Shown here one piece after another: positions 11,632 through 21,502 of a stretch of DNA of 64,000 nucleotides (positions within the stretch are counted from its first letter, which is position 1; each line of letters begins with the position of its first letter). The DNA lies in contig MCFH01000017.1 of the NCBI GenBank assembly GCA_002104945.1, positions 558,001-622,000 on the forward strand. Reading direction: 5' to 3'. The stretch is from Piromyces finnis. Taxonomy: Eukaryota > Neocallimastigomycota > Neocallimastigomycetes > Neocallimastigales > Neocallimastigaceae. Under the pieces are notes generated by a model. It saw only the letters and a program-made list of their open reading frames with translations, was not told the origin of the DNA and ran no database searches. The position numbers and the translations under genes are program-made.

Positions 11632-11662
11632 GTACAACTTAAAATTTAATTTTAAGTCGTAC
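11632..11662. repeat. Near-perfect 15-bp palindrome, also at 14322 and 17013
   Basis: Two 15-base arms centred on 11647 with a one-base centre and a single mismatch (GTAC-a-ACTTAAAATT on the left arm). It occurs once per tandem unit. It could be a transcription terminator/hairpin of a decayed element or a cruciform-prone site. No function can be read from sequence alone. Confidence 0.6.
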
Positions 11663-11888
11663 AAAGATGGTGTAAAGGTGCAAAGACGTCAGAATGTATA
11701 AATTTAAAAATATTTATTCTAAAAGAGTTCAAAGTGTCCTGCGGTCAGCCATTACAGCTTTGAAAAAAATTATTCCAAAGATGTCTGTGTCAAACAACCA
11801 TAGCATTGGAATTATATTCTCTTTCTTCCTTTCTTTTAATTAATAAATATTGTTTTAATTTATTAGCTTGGACTTTTCTTTCCCTTAA

Positions 11889-12193
11889 TCATATGTTCTG
11901 GCTTGGCTTGAGATAAGATACATTGGTCATGATTAACTTTTGAAAGTTCCAACAAAACATATCAAATTCTTCCAATTCATCAAGAAGATTCTCGGTCATA
12001 TTTAATTTCTTTTGTTTTTCTTCCGGAGCATTGTACTTCTTGACTTTTAGAAAGTTGAAGACCAAAGTAATCATTCATTAAAAAATCCATTCCATTGACT
12101 ACTTTCTGAAGAAATGAAAAAGCTGACACTGTTGGCGTTTCTCTTGACGGTGGATGGAATGCTACATTAACTGGATTATCCTTATCCGTCTTT
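11889..12193 (-). pseudogene. Unidentified gene, 3' part, copy in unit 1
   Basis: First of three copies of the downstream part of the gene described at 17270-17574. In this copy the upstream reading frame is lost: on the minus strand, the 5' side is a recombinant C LTR rather than the rest of the gene. It carries the same frame shift between its two coding-like pieces. Confidence 0.6.
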
Positions 12194-12797
12194 TGTAAAG
12201 ATATCAAACGCCTCAGCTTGATATCTTTAATGTAACTTAAGCCACAAGTATTATTGTTTAAGTTACACAAATTATATTCAGAAAAAGAAAATGAGACATA
12301 ATTTATTTATTAATAATTAAAGTTTAAAACAAAATAAATTATTAATTTATTTTTAATGTTTAACAAGTAAATTAATATTCTCAATTTAAATCCCTAGTTT
12401 TAGTATTGTTTTTTCATAGAAATAAATAAATAATAAATGATTAATATATCAATAATACATGGGCACATATTCAAATTGAATAGTACTTAATTTGAATTGC
12501 CAATTGTATTTTACTAAAAATAGTTATAGTTTAAATATTTATTAATAATTAAGATTTTAGTGTAGATTTTAAATAATAATATATAAGAAATAAATAGTTA
12601 TAATATAATATAAATGTATTTAGGAAAAATATAAATAGAAGATATTTTTCATCATTTTATCGATGTAATTGTTATTATTAAAATTCTATTATAATAAAAG
12701 ATATTTTTAATAAAACAATTTTTTATTTTTATTTTAAATTTAGTGTTATTGTAACAGAATAGATATCCTAATCTATTCTTTCTGTGTCGCCATTACA
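12194..12797 (+). mobile_element. Recombinant C LTR (C2) at the unit 1/unit 2 junction
   Basis: 604 bp. Its left flank is TCTTT (as for C4) and its right flank ACTAT (as for C1), so it has no target duplication of its own. Its 5' bases match C4 (CAGCTT near the start; A at 12345) and its remaining bases match C1 (T at 12354, and the 3' end). It is therefore a C4/C1 hybrid with the switch between 12345 and 12354. Confidence 0.9.
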
Positions 12798-14578
12798 ACT
12801 ATTTATTATATATTTACTATTAAAAATGCTAAATTAAACTAATTTTAATTAAATAAAAAAAACTTTCTAAGATTTAATTTGAATATTTAAAATATTTAAA
12901 TTTAATTATCCATTAATTTAAATATTTATCCAAAATTTATTTTAACTTTGATATTTTAAAATTAATTATTATTTAATTATTCCATAAAATTTATAAAATT
13001 TTACAAATAATTTTTTCATTAAAATATCAAAATTATTATAATTATTAGTTAATTAAATAATTTATAGATATATTTTATATCTTTACATTTATGAAGTAGT
13101 CAAAGACTCTTATATAATCCCTAATCGTATTAGTAGAAGCAACACTAAAATTTTAGAGCTAGACAATAGAAATATCAATGAAGCTTCTGACAAAATTACC
13201 CACTTCAATTAAAATGAAATATTAAACGAAACTAATTGGAGTAATGTAAAATTCCAAATAAATGCTCATCATCTTTTTTTTTATAATATAATTAATAAAA
13301 AAATTAAATTAAAGAAATGAAATTATTAGAAGAGTTAATTATAATAAAAAATATTTTCACCTAATAATAAATTAAATAAATTAATATTAAATTACTACAA
13401 CATAAAAGAAATATTTATCAAATAGTTAGTAGTATGACTTTTAGTTGAGTTGTTATTATATGATGGAAATAAAGGTTAGTAGTGATATAGAAGTATTTAT
13501 TTCTATACTATTAGTTGACAATAGTGAATTTTTTGTTTTTCAATTTTAGATTACATTCATGTCACGTGTCAAATAAATTTATGTATTATGGAAAAAGTGA
13601 TTATTGAAAATTTTTGTTGTAGTATTAGAACAGTACTCATAGTAAATAGTAAAGTATTATGCATACTTATTCCTATGCAATTATATTTCTGATTTTATTA
13701 ATACTTTGTTATTGAAGTTTGAGTCACGTGTGTATAACATAGTTTATTAGTTATAGCTTTATGTTATATTAGTGATGTGAATATGAAAGACTTTTTATAA
13801 GGTTGGACAAAAAAGTGGTTGTATACTTGTAGATAATCCAAGGAGTACTTATATACTATCTATAGTAAACTATCTATAGAAACCAGTTTTTGATAAGGTC
13901 ACGTGGTTGTTAGTGTTATCGGAAAGTAATAAAATTAGAGTTTATCTATGTTGTTCATGAGTCTGTTAATGAATATATTTTATTAAATAAAAAGAAAATC
14001 TATTATTATATATTCTCTATCGATGCTGGAGTTTTCTAACTTTTGCTGGTTTATTGCTTATGTAATAAAATATCATTGTTTTATTATTTAATAAACTCGT
14101 GATTGGAAAGAGACAAAATTTTTTTAATTTTTAAATAGGATTGAGTCTACTCATAATATATTGATAATATATGGTGACTCCCAAGTAGACTTAAGGGTGT
14201 TGGAAAAATCGTAGTTTTTACTTAAATAATAAATATAAAATAGTAGAAAAAGTACATAAAAATTGTCTATCGAACTATCTTTTTATATTTATTATTTTAA
14301 AAGTTGCATTTATCCTATATTGTACAACTTAAAATTTAATTTTAAGTCGTACAAAGATGGTGTAAAGGTGCAAAGACGTCAGAATGTATAAATTTAAAAA
14401 TATTTATTCTAAAAGAGTTCAAAGTGTCCTGCGGTCAGCCATTACAGCTTTGAAAAAAATTATTCCAAAGATGTCTGTGTCAAACAACCATAGCATTGGA
14501 ATTATATTCTCTTTCTTCCTTTCTTTTAATTAATAAATATTGTTTTAATTTATTAGCTTGGACTTTTCTTTCCCTTAA

Positions 14579-14883
14579 TCATATGTTCTGGCTTGGCTTG
14601 AGATAAGATACATTGGTCATGATTAACTTTTGAAAGTTCCAACAAAACATATCAAATTCTTCCAATTCATCAAGAAGATTCTCGGTCATATTTAATTTCT
14701 TTTGTTTTTCTTCCGGAGCATTGTACTTCTTGACTTTTAGAAAGTTGAAGACCAAAGTAATCATTCATTAAAAAATCCATTCCATTGACTACTTTCTGAA
14801 GAAATGAAAAAGCTGACACTGTTGGCGTTTCTCTTGACGGTGGATGGAATGCTACATTAACTGGATTATCCTTATCCGTCTTT
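14579..14883 (-). pseudogene. Unidentified gene, 3' part, copy in unit 2
   Basis: Second copy, apparently identical to the first and third. It is orphaned by the C3 LTR on its 5' side. Confidence 0.6.
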
Positions 14884-15487
14884 TGTAAAGATATCAAACG
14901 CCTCAGCTTGATATCTTTAATGTAACTTAAGCCACAAGTATTATTGTTTAAGTTACACAAATTATATTCAGAAAAAGAAAATGAGACATAATTTATTTAT
15001 TAATAATTAAAGTTTAAAACAAAATAAATTATTAATTTATTTTTAATGTTTAACAAGTAAATTAATATTCTCAATTTAAATCCCTAGTTTTAGTATTGTT
15101 TTTTCATAGAAATAAATAAATAATAAATGATTAATATATCAATAATACATGGGCACATATTCAAATTGAATAGTACTTAATTTGAATTGCCAATTGTATT
15201 TTACTAAAAATAGTTATAGTTTAAATATTTATTAATAATTAAGATTTTAGTGTAGATTTTAAATAATAATATATAAGAAATAAATAGTTATAATATAATA
15301 TAAATGTATTTAGGAAAAATATAAATAGAAGATATTTTTCATCATTTTATCGATGTAATTGTTATTATTAAAATTCTATTATAATAAAAGATATTTTTAA
15401 TAAAACAATTTTTTATTTTTATTTTAAATTTAGTGTTATTGTAACAGAATAGATATCCTAATCTATTCTTTCTGTGTCGCCATTACA
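14884..15487 (+). mobile_element. Recombinant C LTR (C3) at the unit 2/unit 3 junction
   Basis: 604 bp, same hybrid structure, same flanks (TCTTT and ACTAT) and same switch interval as C2. It was most likely copied when the duplication expanded to three units. Confidence 0.9.
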
Positions 15488-17269
15488 ACTATTTATTATA
15501 TATTTACTATTAAAAATGCTAAATTAAACTAATTTTAATTAAATAAAAAAAACTTTCTAAGATTTAATTTGAATATTTAAAATATTTAAATTTAATTATC
15601 CATTAATTTAAATATTTATCCAAAATTTATTTTAACTTTGATATTTTAAAATTAATTATTATTTAATTATTCCATAAAATTTATAAAATTTTACAAATAA
15701 TTTTTTCATTAAAATATCAAAATTATTATAATTATTAGTTAATTAAATAATTTATAGATATATTTTATATCTTTACATTTATGAAGTAGTCAAAGACTCT
15801 TATATAATCCCTAATCGTATTAGTAGAAGCAACACTAAAATTTTAGAGCTAGACAATAGAAATATCAATGAAGCTTCTGACAAAATTACCCACTTCAATT
15901 AAAATGAAATATTAAACGAAACTAATTGGAGTAATGTAAAATTCCAAATAAATGCTCATCATCTTTTTTTTTTATAATATAATTAATAAAAAAATTAAAT
16001 TAAAGAAATGAAATTATTAGAAGAGTTAATTATAATAAAAAATATTTTCACCTAATAATAAATTAAATAAATTAATATTAAATTACTACAACATAAAAGA
16101 AATATTTATCAAATAGTTAGTAGTATGACTTTTAGTTGAGTTGTTATTATATGATGGAAATAAAGGTTAGTAGTGATATAGAAGTATTTATTTCTATACT
16201 ATTAGTTGACAATAGTGAATTTTTTGTTTTTCAATTTTAGATTACATTCATGTCACGTGTCAAATAAATTTATGTATTATGGAAAAAGTGATTATTGAAA
16301 ATTTTTGTTGTAGTATTAGAACAGTACTCATAGTAAATAGTAAAGTATTATGCATACTTATTCCTATGCAATTATATTTCTGATTTTATTAATACTTTGT
16401 TATTGAAGTTTGAGTCACGTGTGTATAACATAGTTTATTAGTTATAGCTTTATGTTATATTAGTGATGTGAATATGAAAGACTTTTTATAAGGTTGGACA
16501 AAAAAGTGGTTGTATACTTGTAGATAATCCAAGGAGTACTTATATACTATCTATAGTAAACTATCTATAGAAACCAGTTTTTGATAAGGTCACGTGGTTG
16601 TTAGTGTTATCGGAAAGTAATAAAATTAGAGTTTATCTATGTTGTTCATGAGTCTGTTAATGAATATATTTTATTAAATAAAAAGAAAATCTATTATTAT
16701 ATATTCTCTATCGATGCTGGAGTTTTCTAACTTTTGCTGGTTTATTGCTTATGTAATAAAATATCATTGTTTTATTATTTAATAAACTCGTGATTGGAAA
16801 GAGACAAAATTTTTTTAATTTTTAAATAGGATTGAGTCTACTCATAATATATTGATAATATATGGTGACTCCCAAGTAGACTTAAGGGTGTTGGAAAAAT
16901 CGTAGTTTTTACTTAAATAATAAATATAAAATAGTAGAAAAAGTACATAAAAATTGTCTATCGAACTATCTTTTTATATTTATTATTTTAAAAGTTGCAT
17001 TTATCCTATATTGTACAACTTAAAATTTAATTTTAAGTCGTACAAAGATGGTGTAAAGGTGCAAAGACGTCAGAATGTATAAATTTAAAAATATTTATTC
17101 TAAAAGAGTTCAAAGTGTCCTGCGGTCAGCCATTACAGCTTTGAAAAAAATTATTCCAAAGATGTCTGTGTCAAACAACCATAGCATTGGAATTATATTC
17201 TCTTTCTTCCTTTCTTTTAATTAATAAATATTGTTTTAATTTATTAGCTTGGACTTTTCTTTCCCTTAA

Positions 17270-17574
17270 TCATATGTTCTGGCTTGGCTTGAGATAAGAT
17301 ACATTGGTCATGATTAACTTTTGAAAGTTCCAACAAAACATATCAAATTCTTCCAATTCATCAAGAAGATTCTCGGTCATATTTAATTTCTTTTGTTTTT
17401 CTTCCGGAGCATTGTACTTCTTGACTTTTAGAAAGTTGAAGACCAAAGTAATCATTCATTAAAAAATCCATTCCATTGACTACTTTCTGAAGAAATGAAA
17501 AAGCTGACACTGTTGGCGTTTCTCTTGACGGTGGATGGAATGCTACATTAACTGGATTATCCTTATCCGTCTTT
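17270..17574 (-). pseudogene. Unidentified gene, 3' part, original copy next to C4
   Basis: On the minus strand a frame reads through TDKDNPVNVAFHPPSRE and FSFLQKVVNGMDFLMNDYFG, then the coding signal moves by one frame to a hydrophilic piece (APEEKQKKLNM, ENLLDELEEFDMFCW) ending in TGA near 17270. Codon use and composition look like a real protein rather than a retroelement, and I find no gag, RT or integrase motif. Together with 18181-18431 it makes at least ~180 codons. I do not recognise the product. The frame change shows it is no longer functional, unless an unrecognised intron or sequencing error explains it. Confidence 0.6.
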
Positions 17575-18180
17575 TGTAAAGATATCAAACGCCTCAGCTT
17601 GATATCTTTAATGTAACTTAAGCCACAAGTATTATTGTTTAAGTTACACAAATTATATTCAGAAAAAGAAAATGAGACATAATTTATTTATTAATAATTA
17701 AAGTTTAAAACAAAATAAATTATTAATTTATTTTCAATGTTTAACAAGTAAATTAATATTCTCAATTTAAATCCCTAGTTTTAGTATTGTTTTTTCATAG
17801 AAATAGATAAATAATATATAAATAATAAATGATTAATATATCAATAATACATGGGCACATATTCAAATTGAATAGTACTTAATTTGAATTGCCAATTGTA
17901 TTTTACTAAAAATAGCTATAGTTTAAATATTTATTAATAATTAAGATTTTAGTGTAGATTTTAAATAATAATAAGAAATAAATAGTTATAATAATATAAA
18001 TGTATTTAGGAAAAATATAAATAGAAGATATTTTTCATCATTTTATCGATGTAATTGTTATTAATAAATTTCTACCATAAAAGATATTTTTAATAAAACA
18101 ATTTTTATTTTTTATTTTAAATTTAGTGTTATTGTAATAGAATAGATATCCTAATCTATTCTTCTAGTGTCAACATTACA
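17575..18180 (+). mobile_element. Solo LTR of family C (C4) inserted in an unidentified gene
   Basis: 606 bp, TG...CA, flanked by identical TCTTT (17570-17574 and 18181-18185). It differs from C1 by scattered substitutions and small indels, so it is an independent insertion. It splits a minus-strand reading frame that is continuous when the LTR and one TCTTT are removed. Confidence 0.92.
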
Positions 18181-18431
18181 TCTTTGAAATATGCAAATCT
18201 AGCTTTAATGCTAAACTATATAACCGCATTAAACTACTGGGTACACCTAGAAAACAGTGTGAATTGGATACTTTCCCATAATTCAATATCCATTGTAAAT
18301 CCTTTTCAATGACTTCGTAGTAACTTTGGATTTCACTATAATCAGGCCTACCGCTTTGATTATTAAAACATTAAATCTTCTTCGTCCAGTAGAATGCTAG
18401 ACTTGCTGAATATTTATAACAGGTCTAATAA
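18181..18431 (-). pseudogene. Unidentified gene, upstream part, single copy
   Basis: A continuous minus-strand frame from about 18355 (SGRPDYSEIQSYYEVIEKDL, LQWILNYGKVSNSHCFLGVP, LMRLYSLALKLDLHIS) runs into C4. Removing C4 and one copy of TCTTT joins it in frame to the piece at 17270-17574. Upstream of about 18360 the frame has stops, and at 18431 it is cut by a family A-like LTR. Function unknown; it may be a host gene or an unrecognised element gene. Confidence 0.6.
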
Positions 18432-18703
18432 TGTAAAAGTATAAAATTCAAAACGATTTTTCACTTAACAATTTTTATTTTTAAAAATATTTAAAGCTCT
18501 AAAAAAATATTATTAATTATATAATAGTTAATAATTAAAAAATTAATATTAAATTTTTTAACCAATCAAGAATATTATGTTGGTAAAGTTTAAATAAAAA
18601 AATAAAATAAAACAAATAATAGAAAAGTAATTTAGAGGTTTCAAATTCAAGACATTCGTATAAAAGTTACTAACCACTAAAACAATTTCTTTATTTCTAT
18701 GAT
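18432..18703 (-). mobile_element. Diverged LTR of family A, truncated
   Basis: The right two thirds align with the terminal part of the A LTR, including the ACCAATCA block and the tRNA-like block with TTACTAACCACTAAAAC. It ends at CTATGAT, some 8 bp short of the expected end, exactly where a B LTR begins. A B-family insertion into an older A LTR explains the junction. Confidence 0.6.
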
Positions 18704-19100
18704 TGTAAAAAAGCGATTTTTTATTAAAGAAAAGTGTGATAAGCACACTAGTTATTAATTAGCTAGTATAATACGCTTTCCTATTAAAGGCGTAAAGTTA
18801 ATAATATTTATATAAAGAAAAATAATTAATATTAGTATATATTAAGTTATTAAAAATATTAAAATTTTTAAAGTTTTAGGTTTTATAGGAGTTTATAACT
18901 TTTATTAACTTTAAGTTAAAAAATTACTAACGCTAAAGCTTCGTAATTTTGTCAATTTTTGTTCTTTTTATACTTGAACAATTTTAATTTTTACAGTTTT
19001 AATTAATTAATTATTGTTTAATTATAAAATATTTAATTTTTATAAATTAATAATTAATATAATTATTGTAAATGGTTAATAAATTTAAAATTTTTAATAA
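18704..19100 (-). mobile_element. LTR of family B, diverged and cut by a copia LTR
   Basis: Reverse complement of the 3' two thirds of the 619-bp B LTR, including GCGATTTTTTATT, the GGCGTAAAG block, and the conserved transcript-start 11-mer TTACTAACGCT/AGCGTTAGTAA. It stops at 19100, where the F copia LTR starts. The rest of the LTR is not found on the other side of the copia element. Confidence 0.8.
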
Positions 19101-19367
19101 TGTGAAATAAATTTAATTAATAAATAATTTTATTAATAAGGTTAACAAAGAGAAAAAGTTACATTGTAAATATTACAGTTATATAATGAGATGTAAGGTC
19201 ATGTGACCATATAAAATAAAATAAAATAAATAAAAAATAACTATCTCTACAACACGTAGACATTACGTTTACAACACTTTTAATACATGTTTATGTTTTT
19301 ATACATTAGTCACGTGTGTTTAATATATGATATAGATAAATAAAATTATGAGCCATAAATGTTCACA
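19101..19367 (-). mobile_element. 3' LTR of the family F copia element
   Basis: 267 bp with inverted ends TGTGAA/TTCACA. On its inner side lies a polypurine tract (minus strand TTTGAGGGGGAG, 19368-19380), which marks it as the 3' LTR. Its length is close to the 274 bp of the K copia LTR, and both elements share the same polypurine tract style. A CACGTG palindrome lies at 19311. No matching 5' LTR is found within the window. Confidence 0.8.
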
Positions 19368-19379
19368 CTCCCCCTCAAA

Positions 19380-19944
19380 TTAGATTATCTTTAAGAATAT
19401 CTTATTTGTATATTCAAACATTCTTGGACCATGTAGATCTTTAGTTAAAGGGTCAGCTAACATTTCTTTAGTGTTTATATATTCAATTTTTATATTGTTC
19501 TTTTCTATGTTGTCAATAATGAAATAGTAGTGTATATTTATGTGTTTTAACTTAGTGTTTATTTCACCGTTTTCTATTATTTTCTTGCTTGCCTTGTTGT
19601 CGGTGAATAAAGTTATATTTTTGTAATTTAAAATTTCATCTACCATATTTTTGATCCATAGGATTTTCTTCGTATTCATTGACGTACTAATGTACTCAGC
19701 CTCAGCGGTAGACGTAGCCACACATGTTTGTTTCTTCGACAACCAGCATATTGGGCTGTTTTCCATTAAGATTATCCCTCCAGAGGTAGATTTAAAGTCT
19801 TCTGTGCCTCCGTAGTCCGAATCAGTGTATCCTTGGATTTTTCCTTCACCACTTTATTCGATTTTGTAATGCTTTGTAGTGGATAAGTATCTGAAAATAT
19901 TTACAATTGTATTCCAGTCAGATACTGTTGGGTTTTCGGTTATT
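19380..19944 (-). pseudogene. Family F copia RNase H, C-terminal part
   Basis: Homologous to the end of the K copia polyprotein. In order on the minus strand: ENPTVSDW, SDYGG, KSTSGG, the STAEAEYI box, a Thr-Asp-Asn metal-site motif (LFTDNKAS) and the MLADPLTK terminal motif, ending in TAA just before the polypurine tract. A TAG/TGA-type interruption lies around 19855 (HYKIE-stop). The part upstream is separated from the rest of RT by a 791-bp insert. Confidence 0.85.
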
Positions 19945-20735
19945 CTTTAACACTAAAAAATAAAAACAAATATAATAAAAAAAATAATAATGCTAAATAA
20001 AAAATATTGAAATTAATCATTTGTCTATATTTTTTATTAATTTTATAATTTTTAATTATTATGTTTATAATAATTTTTTTCCTTATTTGTTTACATTATA
20101 TATAAATTTTATTTTATTTTATCTTGTTTTAGTATTTTAATTTTTTTTTCTGTTTTATTTTTTTATCCGGTAAAGAGTCTAAAAACAGTCAGAATAACAT
20201 TTAAGAGCACTTGGACCAATTCCAATAATACATGCGATAGCTTCTGGTCCAGTAAATGGACCAAAACCATAAAGAGCTAGGTAAATGGTTATTCCGGCGG
20301 TGTAGGCAGCACAAACAAAAAGCTTTTTCCAGTCGCAATCATCACCTCTAGCAACAAGAGATTTTGTTCCAGTATACCCCAAGTCGGCTTCGTATAATTT
20401 TTCTTCAAATTCTTCGACCACGGCTTGTCTAATGTTGTAAACTTCGTCACTGGTAGTGGCATTATTGCTAATAGATACAGAATTGATAATATATTCGAAG
20501 CCGCTACTTACCATTTCTTTTAATTGATTATCCGTAATATCAGTGTTGTGGATATCACAAATTTCTTCATAATTAATCATTTTGTTCATTAATTCTTTAA
20601 CTGAACTACTTAATACAAGCATAGTATTAAGTAAAAGGTACTAAAAATAAAAATTTCATTTTAGTTATTTTTTATGTTATAATTATTTGTTATTACCTTT
20701 TTTTTTACTTGTTTTTATATAATTCATAAAAATAA
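19945..20735 (-). other. Insert carrying a small protein gene, inside the F copia element
   Basis: The copia frame KAA|ITENP is interrupted here. TATT occurs at both edges (19941-19944 and 20736-20739) and removing the insert with one TATT restores the copia reading frame. Four bases is a weak duplication and I see no terminal inverted repeat and no LTR ends. Outside the coding region the insert is extremely A+T-rich with T runs. It could be a small non-autonomous transposon, a retroposed gene copy, or a piece captured during repair. Confidence 0.6.
20179..20622 (-). CDS. Hypothetical 147-residue protein, probably secreted or membrane-active
   Basis: I do not recognise the family. Residues 1-90 are hydrophilic and acidic. 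The last ~50 residues are hydrophobic and Gly/Ala-rich with five cysteines (after GDDCDWKK, in LFVCAAY, EAIACIIG, ALKCYSDCF). This layout, an acidic pro-region followed by a cysteine-bearing hydrophobic tail, recalls precursors of small secreted or bacteriocin-like peptides, but that is resemblance of pattern only. The annotated ATG is 37 nt downstream of another ATG (20659) that opens a short hydrophobic signal-like stretch in a frame one base off. A single-base indel in a T-run could have separated the signal peptide from the body. Base composition is markedly less A+T-rich than its flanks. Confidence 0.6.
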   Translation of the reverse strand: MLVLSSSVKELMNKMINYEEICDIHNTDITDNQLKEMVSSGFEYIINSVSISNNATTSDEVYNIRQAVVEEFEEKLYEADLGYTGTKSLVARGDDCDWKKLFVCAAYTAGITIYLALYGFGPFTGPEAIACIIGIGPSALKCYSDCF

Positions 20736-21073
20736 TATTGCAGCTTTATTAACAGCGAAAGCAATATCCGGTCTAGTACATTTTGATAAGTATATTAATG
20801 CACCTATTGCACTTTTATATTTAGTCCTATCAAAAGTATTATTATTTGAGGTGCTCTTATCAATTGTTGTACATGGAGTATTTCTATTACATACATTCTC
20901 CATGTAAAATCTTTGTAATACATTATTAATGTAATTTTCTTGAGAAATAATGTATTTGGAACCTTTCTTCTCAATCTTTATTCCTAGAATATAATTAATG
21001 GGATCACTATTTGATATTTTAAATTTACTTTTAATTTTGCTTATTACTCTCTATTGTATTTGTTTTTCCAACT
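20736..21073 (-). pseudogene. Family F copia reverse transcriptase, 3' part
   Basis: Carries the AIGALIYLSKCTRPDIAFAV block typical of the copia RT/connection region near 20745-20810, then, upstream, scraps of the thumb (ENYINNVLQRFYMEN-like). Several stops and shifts between 21000 and 21073. It is bordered by the small-gene insert on one side and by a solo A LTR on the other. Confidence 0.75.
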
Positions 21074-21502
21074 TGTAAAGAAATGTGTCTTTAACAATAA
21101 AAACAAATTATAATATTTACTAAATAACTTAGTAATATTACCACTTTAAAATATTCTGTAAATTATTAATTTATAAAAATATCATTAAAAACACATAGAA
21201 TTTAACTTAATAAGTTAGTGTTTAATAATATAATTATTTATTAATAAAATCTCGATTCTTTAAAATATTTGGGAAAATTCACTCGTATTTATACTAAAAT
21301 TTTTTTAAATTAATTTATAAAATTTTTTCAACTTAAAATTCTTAGCCAATCAATAATCTTCATATAAAATAAAATTTAAAAATAAAATAAAATTATAATT
21401 TTTTAAAATAGTATCTATGAAGTCTCAAACTAGATTCATTCAGACTCAAAGTCTTAGCTACTAACCACTAAGACAATTTAGTTATTTCTAGTATTTGTTA
21501 CA
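21074..21502 (-). mobile_element. Diverged solo LTR of family A (A3)
   Basis: 429 bp, TG...CA, flanked by the perfect 5-bp repeat CAACT (21069-21073 and 21503-21507). It is clearly related to, but diverged from, the 409-bp LTRs at 31553 and 37273, and the best-conserved block is the tRNA-like one. It lies directly after the copia YVDD catalytic codons, cutting the polymerase domain in two. Confidence 0.9.

Larger units (their letters stand above)
9503..12193. repeat. Tandem unit 1 of 3 (about 2.69 kb)
   Basis: The unit consists of a C LTR, the right half of the D LTR, about 1.5 kb of mostly non-coding sequence and a 305-bp fragment of an unidentified gene. It repeats at 12194 and 14884 with no difference I can see apart from the first LTR and one poly-T tract (10, 9 and 10 T in units 1, 2 and 3, near 10582, 13274 and 15964). 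On the + strand 10450-10575 reads as a coding-like scrap with one stop. Three CACGTG palindromes lie at 10873, 11035 and 11210. Confidence 0.92.
12194..14883. repeat. Tandem unit 2 of 3
   Basis: Same content as the first unit, 2690 bp, beginning with a recombinant C LTR. The near-identity across non-coding DNA shows that the duplication is recent, or maintained by conversion. Confidence 0.92.
14884..17574. repeat. Tandem unit 3 of 3
   Basis: Same content as unit 2, 2691 bp. It runs into the fourth C LTR, beyond which the single-copy upstream part of the interrupted gene begins. Confidence 0.92.

Noticed and set aside
11980-12270. A 96-residue gene repeated three times, starting in the C LTR
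   Set aside because: Its first residues are LTR sequence read by chance; only the part up to 12193 looks like protein coding.
9503-18180. A retroelement with two or more LTRs and internal regions, or a satellite array
   Set aside because: The internal part has no gag-pol and includes half of a D LTR and a gene scrap; flank analysis shows duplication by recombination between solo LTRs.
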